Source: Persicobacter sp. CCB-QB2
Lineage (GTDB): Bacteria > Bacteroidota > Bacteroidia > Cytophagales > Cyclobacteriaceae
Reading direction: 5' to 3'
Length of the DNA stretch: 64,000 nucleotides
Assembly (NCBI RefSeq): GCF_001274635.1
Contig: NZ_LBGV01000001.1
Location: 1,798,001-1,862,000, forward strand
Shown: positions 60,668-64,000 of the stretch, piece after piece
Layout of the letters: every line of letters begins with the position of its first letter
Position numbering within the stretch: the stretch's first letter is position 1
Notes under the pieces: model-generated
The model's input: the letters and a program-made list of their open reading frames with translations, nothing else
Told to the model about the DNA's origin: nothing
Databases searched by the model: none
Made by a program: the position numbers and the translations under genes

Positions 60668-61288
60668 TTATAAATGTTCTAAATGAGAGCGATCGTCAAA
60701 TCGTACAATCTTAGGGCCTTTATCCGACTCCCAATCAATTTCATATAAGGACAGGTTGGAATGAGAAAACTGATCCATTCCTATTAAGGTATCATTCACC
60801 CACCAACCTAAAAGAATCCGCATCGCTCTGCCATGCATGGCCACCAGCACACATTCTTCCTCCTGAGCTAAAATATGATCAATCGCCACTTTTTGGCGCT
60901 CCACCACTTCCTGTAAGCTCTCGCCTCCCTCATATTTTTGAGACAGGTCCCCATCAGCCCAGGCTTGCAATAAAGCCTGATAGCGGGCCTTATTTTCTGG
61001 AGTAGGACTTTTGCCTTCTACCACGCCCCAGGAAATCTCATTCAGCCCGGGCAATTCCTGAGGCACAAATCCGGCCTCCTCAAAATGCAGCACCGTCTCC
61101 TTGGTGCGCTTAAGGGCAGATGTATAAACTTTTTCAAATGGAAAATCTTTATACTTCTCATAAAACGCACTGGCCTGCGCCCTTCCCAGATCATTCAGTG
61201 AGGAATCCACCCCACTGCCCTGAACGATTCCTTTTTTATTCAGATCTGTTTGCCCATGACGAATGATGTATAGTTTCTTCCTTTTCAT
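60668..61288 (-). CDS. Histidine phosphatase (phosphoglycerate mutase-like)
   Basis: A 206-residue histidine-phosphatase superfamily protein. The catalytic motif is IIRHGQTDLNKKGIVQG near residue 9; the second His is in VLVAMHGRAMRILL, and the substrate Arg/Glu are in ALKRTKETVLHFEEAG and LNEISWGVVEGK. It removes or moves phosphate on small molecules or proteins; the family is too broad for a substrate call (GpmB/CobC-like). The ATG at 61288 is chosen because the longer frame from 61333 overlaps a promoter box of the opposite strand. Confidence 0.9.
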   Translation of the reverse strand: MKRKKLYIIRHGQTDLNKKGIVQGSGVDSSLNDLGRAQASAFYEKYKDFPFEKVYTSALKRTKETVLHFEEAGFVPQELPGLNEISWGVVEGKSPTPENKARYQALLQAWADGDLSQKYEGGESLQEVVERQKVAIDHILAQEEECVLVAMHGRAMRILLGWWVNDTLIGMDQFSHSNLSLYEIDWESDKGPKIVRFDDRSHLEHL

Positions 61289-61296
61289 TTTTTCCC

Positions 61297-61304
61297 TATT
61301 TTTG
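61297..61304 (+). promoter_or_regulatory. -7 box (TATTTTTG) upstream of the menI-menF genes
   Basis: Perfect TAnnTTTG on the plus strand, 70 bp before the ATG at 61375; -33 unclear. Confidence 0.45.
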
Positions 61305-61374
61305 CGTTTGCATCCATTAAAAAAATGGCACATGGCTTACAAAATGGCCAAAATCCTTAAATAAACCCAAATAT

Positions 61375-61794
61375 ATGCTCAACATTCACCAAAATTTGGA
61401 AGAATTGAATGCCCGGAACAAGGGAACCCTTATGGAAACATTATCCATACGATACACCGACATTGGGGAGGATTATCTATGTGCCAGCATGCCGGTGGGG
61501 CCATTTAACCACCAACCTGCCGGTTTATTACATGGAGGCGCAGCAGTGGCATTGGCCGAAACCTTAGGCTCCATGGCGGCCACCCTTTGCATTAACACCA
61601 AAACTCACCATTGTGTGGGACTGGACATCAATGCCAATCATATCAGATCCGTGAGAGCGGGCATGGTATTTGGGAAAGCCAAAGCCATACACATCGGACG
61701 TTCGACACATGTTTGGGAGATCAAAATCCAGGATGAAGAGGAAAGACTTTTAAGTATTCACCGCCTGACTGTAGCAGTGATTGAAAAAAAATGA
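61375..61794 (+). CDS. menI: Hotdog-fold thioesterase, MenI-like
   Basis: A 139-residue hotdog thioesterase of the PaaI/YdiI type. The catalytic region HQPAGLLHGGAAVALAETLGSMAA closely follows E. coli YdiI (MenI, DHNA-CoA thioesterase), including the Glu in the central helix; the C-terminal HIGRSTHVWEIKI strand also fits. It sits 30 bp before menF on the same strand, which supports a role in menaquinone synthesis (releasing 1,4-dihydroxy-2-naphthoate). The symbol rests on this similarity and context. Confidence 0.85.
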   Translation: MLNIHQNLEELNARNKGTLMETLSIRYTDIGEDYLCASMPVGPFNHQPAGLLHGGAAVALAETLGSMAATLCINTKTHHCVGLDINANHIRSVRAGMVFGKAKAIHIGRSTHVWEIKIQDEEERLLSIHRLTVAVIEKK

Positions 61795-61824
61795 AGCCGG
61801 TGTTAAACGAAGCGTTGATTTAAT

Positions 61825-63030
61825 ATGAATACCCCCCTTACGCAAGCTAAAATCCAAATTGAAAAAGCAATTGTCACTTTTGAAAATGTGATCAAAATAG
61901 CCCTGAAAAAAGGTTATGGTGTGGCCTGTTACCGCCTGCCGCACCAAGACCGCTTCAAGCTGATGATTGACACCCGTGAAGAAACCCACACTTGTGGCGA
62001 GGCCATTGAAAATTTACCTTCAGGATTCATTTTTAATCCTTTCGAAAACAAAAACGCCAAAGCCGCCTACTATCTTCAGGCACATTTAGAAATGGTTTTA
62101 GGGGATGAGGAAGTTAAGGCCAATCAGGCAGAATATTACCCCCTAAGAGACGAAATAAACCAACAATTATCCACGGACAACCTTCCCTCGGACTGGCAGT
62201 ATCATCAACTTGCCGGAAATGAAAAGTCCACCATGGGAAACCGGGAAGATTTCATTCAATTAGTAGAAAAGGGCATCCAGCAAATTCAGGATGGTAAAAT
62301 GGAAAAATTTGTCCCCTCCAAATGCAAAAAAATGGCTTTGGAGCACTTCCAACTAATGGACACCCTTTGGAAGCTATCCTGTAAATACCCCAATGCTTTT
62401 GTCTCTTTTGTGAGCATGTCAGAAACCGGCAGCTGGTTGGGAGCTACTCCTGAAATATTAATCCATATGGATCGGGAGAAAATTTTCCATACCGTTGCAC
62501 TTGCCGGTACTCAGGCCTATGAGGAAAATATGGACCTCAAAGATGTGGCCTGGAAACAAAAAGAAATTGAGGAACAGGCATTGGTAAGTCGTTATATCAT
62601 TGGCATTTTAAAAAAATTACGCATACGGGAATTTATTGAAAATGGCCCTAAGACGGCTCGTGCAGGTAATTTAATTCACCTGAAAACGACTTTCGAAATT
62701 GATACCAAGGCCATCAACTTTCCGGACTTAGGAGGCGTAATGATTGATCTGCTCCATCCCACTTCTGCTGTTTGTGGTATGCCTCTGAAAGAAAGTGAGC
62801 AATTTTTACTGGCAGAAGAAAAACATGATCGTGCTTTTTTCTCCGGTTATCTGGGTCCCATCAATACGGATGGCGAATCCTACGCTTTTGTGAATTTAAG
62901 GTGCATGCAATTATTAAAAAATGAAGCCATTTTTTATGCCGGAGCAGGTGCTACCATTGATTCCAATCCGGAAAAAGAATGGCAGGAAACGGAGATGAAG
63001 TGCAATACCTTACTTTCAGTACTGAAATAA
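61825..63030 (+). CDS. menF: Isochorismate synthase
   Basis: A 401-residue chorismate-binding enzyme. The conserved block runs SMSETGSWLGATPEIL, TVALAGTQAYEENMD, KEIEEQALVSRYI, GNLIHLKTTFEI, PTSAVCGMPLKESE, AFFSGYLGPIN and AGAGATIDSNPEKEWQETEMK, with the metal-binding Glu residues. It makes isochorismate, the substrate for MenD. No salicylate or siderophore genes are near; the menI-like neighbour and menD/menE in this window favour the MenF role over EntC. Confidence 0.94.
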   Translation: MNTPLTQAKIQIEKAIVTFENVIKIALKKGYGVACYRLPHQDRFKLMIDTREETHTCGEAIENLPSGFIFNPFENKNAKAAYYLQAHLEMVLGDEEVKANQAEYYPLRDEINQQLSTDNLPSDWQYHQLAGNEKSTMGNREDFIQLVEKGIQQIQDGKMEKFVPSKCKKMALEHFQLMDTLWKLSCKYPNAFVSFVSMSETGSWLGATPEILIHMDREKIFHTVALAGTQAYEENMDLKDVAWKQKEIEEQALVSRYIIGILKKLRIREFIENGPKTARAGNLIHLKTTFEIDTKAINFPDLGGVMIDLLHPTSAVCGMPLKESEQFLLAEEKHDRAFFSGYLGPINTDGESYAFVNLRCMQLLKNEAIFYAGAGATIDSNPEKEWQETEMKCNTLLSVLK

Positions 63031-63034
63031 AAAC

Positions 63035-64000
63035 ATGACCGCATCCCCCATTTCCAAACTTGCCCATGAAAATGCGCCACTGGAAGCCTGGCTGCATACC
63101 CAGGCATTCTGTCCCTTGCCCTGGTTGCATTTGCATGTTTTTACTGATGGAAAAGTTACGCCCTGCTGCAGCAACTTCCTTCATTTTGGAAGGGTGAAAG
63201 AACAATCCGCCGAAGCGATATTTCAGGGAAAACCTGCCAATAGATTTCGGAAAAAACTTTTGGCAGACGAGCAGGAGAAAAGGTGCCAGTCCTGCTATAA
63301 AATGGAGGCCGCTCAGGGCGATAGTTTAAGAACAGAAGCCATCAAGCGATATTTCGAAGTATTCAGAGAGAAAATCCTTCATACTAATCCCGAAGGAAAA
63401 ATTAAGCTCAAGCCGGAGTCCTGGGACCTCCGATTTTCCAATCAATGCAATCTGCGCTGCAGAAGTTGTTTCCATGGCAACAGCTCAAAATGGTATGAAG
63501 AAGCTAAAAGCCTGAACCGAACCGCCTCTGACAAAAAATTGATCCATGCCTTTGAGGAAAAATCCTGGAAAGACTTCACTCATGGAAGCCTTCAAACGGC
63601 GCGTGACTTTTATTTTGCGGGTGGAGAACCTATTTTAATTCCGGAACATTGGGAAATTCTGGACTTCCTCCTTGCGCAGCAAAAAACAGACACCCTATTA
63701 CGTTACAACACCAACCTTTCCACCATTACTTTTAAGGGCAAAGATATTATTGAGTATTGGAAAAAATTCCCCCGACTGGAAATAGGCATTAGCATAGATG
63801 CCGTTGGAAAAGCCGGAGAATACATCCGGAAAGATTTACGGTGGTCACTATTCGAAAAAAACATCCAGCGATTAATTTTGGAAGTACCAAATGCCAAAAT
63901 TAAATGGGAGCCTACCATCAGCCTGATGAACATCCATTCCTGGGGGAAAGACCATCGATATTTGATCGAACATTTCAATATTTCTCCGGATGCGATCAAA
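63035..64000 (+). CDS. Twitch-domain radical SAM protein (3' partial)
   Basis: The reading frame starts at ATG 63035, 4 bp after menF, and is open to the end of the window (322 codons). The N-terminus has FCPLPWLHLHVFTDGKVTPCC with further CQSCY cysteines, the pattern of auxiliary-cluster (twitch/SPASM-like) regions. The radical SAM motif CNLRCRSC (C-x3-C-x2-C) lies at about residues 144-151, then YFAGGEPIL. The combination is known as twitch domain-containing radical SAM proteins; the substrate is unknown. It may be cotranscribed with menF. The remaining C-terminus lies outside the window. Confidence 0.85.
   Translation, partial: MTASPISKLAHENAPLEAWLHTQAFCPLPWLHLHVFTDGKVTPCCSNFLHFGRVKEQSAEAIFQGKPANRFRKKLLADEQEKRCQSCYKMEAAQGDSLRTEAIKRYFEVFREKILHTNPEGKIKLKPESWDLRFSNQCNLRCRSCFHGNSSKWYEEAKSLNRTASDKKLIHAFEEKSWKDFTHGSLQTARDFYFAGGEPILIPEHWEILDFLLAQQKTDTLLRYNTNLSTITFKGKDIIEYWKKFPRLEIGISIDAVGKAGEYIRKDLRWSLFEKNIQRLILEVPNAKIKWEPTISLMNIHSWGKDHRYLIEHFNISPDAIK

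Overview
The window reads as a chromosomal segment of a free-living Bacteroidota bacterium, probably a Cytophagia/Saprospiria-type lineage. The grounds are a SusC/CarboxypepD_reg-type TonB receptor, a giant secreted protein ending in a type IX secretion (T9SS) sorting domain, several TAnnTTTG-type -7 promoter boxes, and small Bacteroidota-specific families (DUF3127, DUF2141). Genus cannot be judged from sequence alone. No rRNA, CRISPR array, prophage or complete insertion sequence was seen.

Layout. 1-8.4 kb: a surface-polysaccharide block. It holds an O-antigen ligase/polymerase, a sigma-54 response regulator, and a four-gene minus-strand operon (APH/nucleotidyltransferase/TMK fusion, acyltransferase, two GT4 glycosyltransferases) behind a sigma-54-like -24/-12 promoter. 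8.6-22 kb: a T9SS-exported FG-GAP protein, a long PurF, an AbgT transporter, a radical SAM protein, a two-gene unknown operon with a striking inverted repeat, and a deoC-deoB-deoD nucleoside-salvage operon. 22-24 kb: AlkB-like oxygenase and sirtuin. 24.1-31.2 kb: a compact exopolysaccharide operon (CheY-like protein, pseudo-receiver phosphoglycosyl transferase, half-size TolC-like protein, Wzc-like co-polymerase with a degenerate kinase domain, glycosyltransferase, Wzx flippase). 31-33.5 kb: TetR/ABC1 kinase pair and two identical tRNA genes read as tRNA-Ile2(CAU).

33.6-43 kb: TPR-PP2C phosphatase, menD-menE, a DUF2141 protein, LpxR-like deacylase, GNAT, OxyR-like regulator (frameshifted), Nudix and HAD proteins. 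43-50.5 kb: PIG-L deacetylase (frameshifted), DUF3127 protein with an SSB-like tail, XRE-S24 repressor, cyclophilin, Hpt protein and a second sigma-54 response regulator. 50.7-64 kb: LhgO, SDR, COG3014 lipoprotein, LpoB, TonB receptor (frameshifted), Rpe, ACBP, RsmE, phosphoglycerate-mutase-like phosphatase, MenI-like thioesterase, MenF and a truncated radical SAM gene. menD, menE, a menI-like gene and menF together imply menaquinone-based respiration.

Two cross-cutting signals stand out. First, a dispersed, non-coding, about 210-240 bp repeat family occurs at six places between genes. It has terminal inverted repeats, a hairpin whose arms change while pairing is kept, a conserved core and a central palindrome, and it looks like an undescribed MITE-like or structured element. 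Second, four otherwise well-preserved genes (sirtuin, OxyR, PIG-L, TonB receptor) are each broken by what looks like one missing base at a short homopolymer, which fits assembly indels better than biology.
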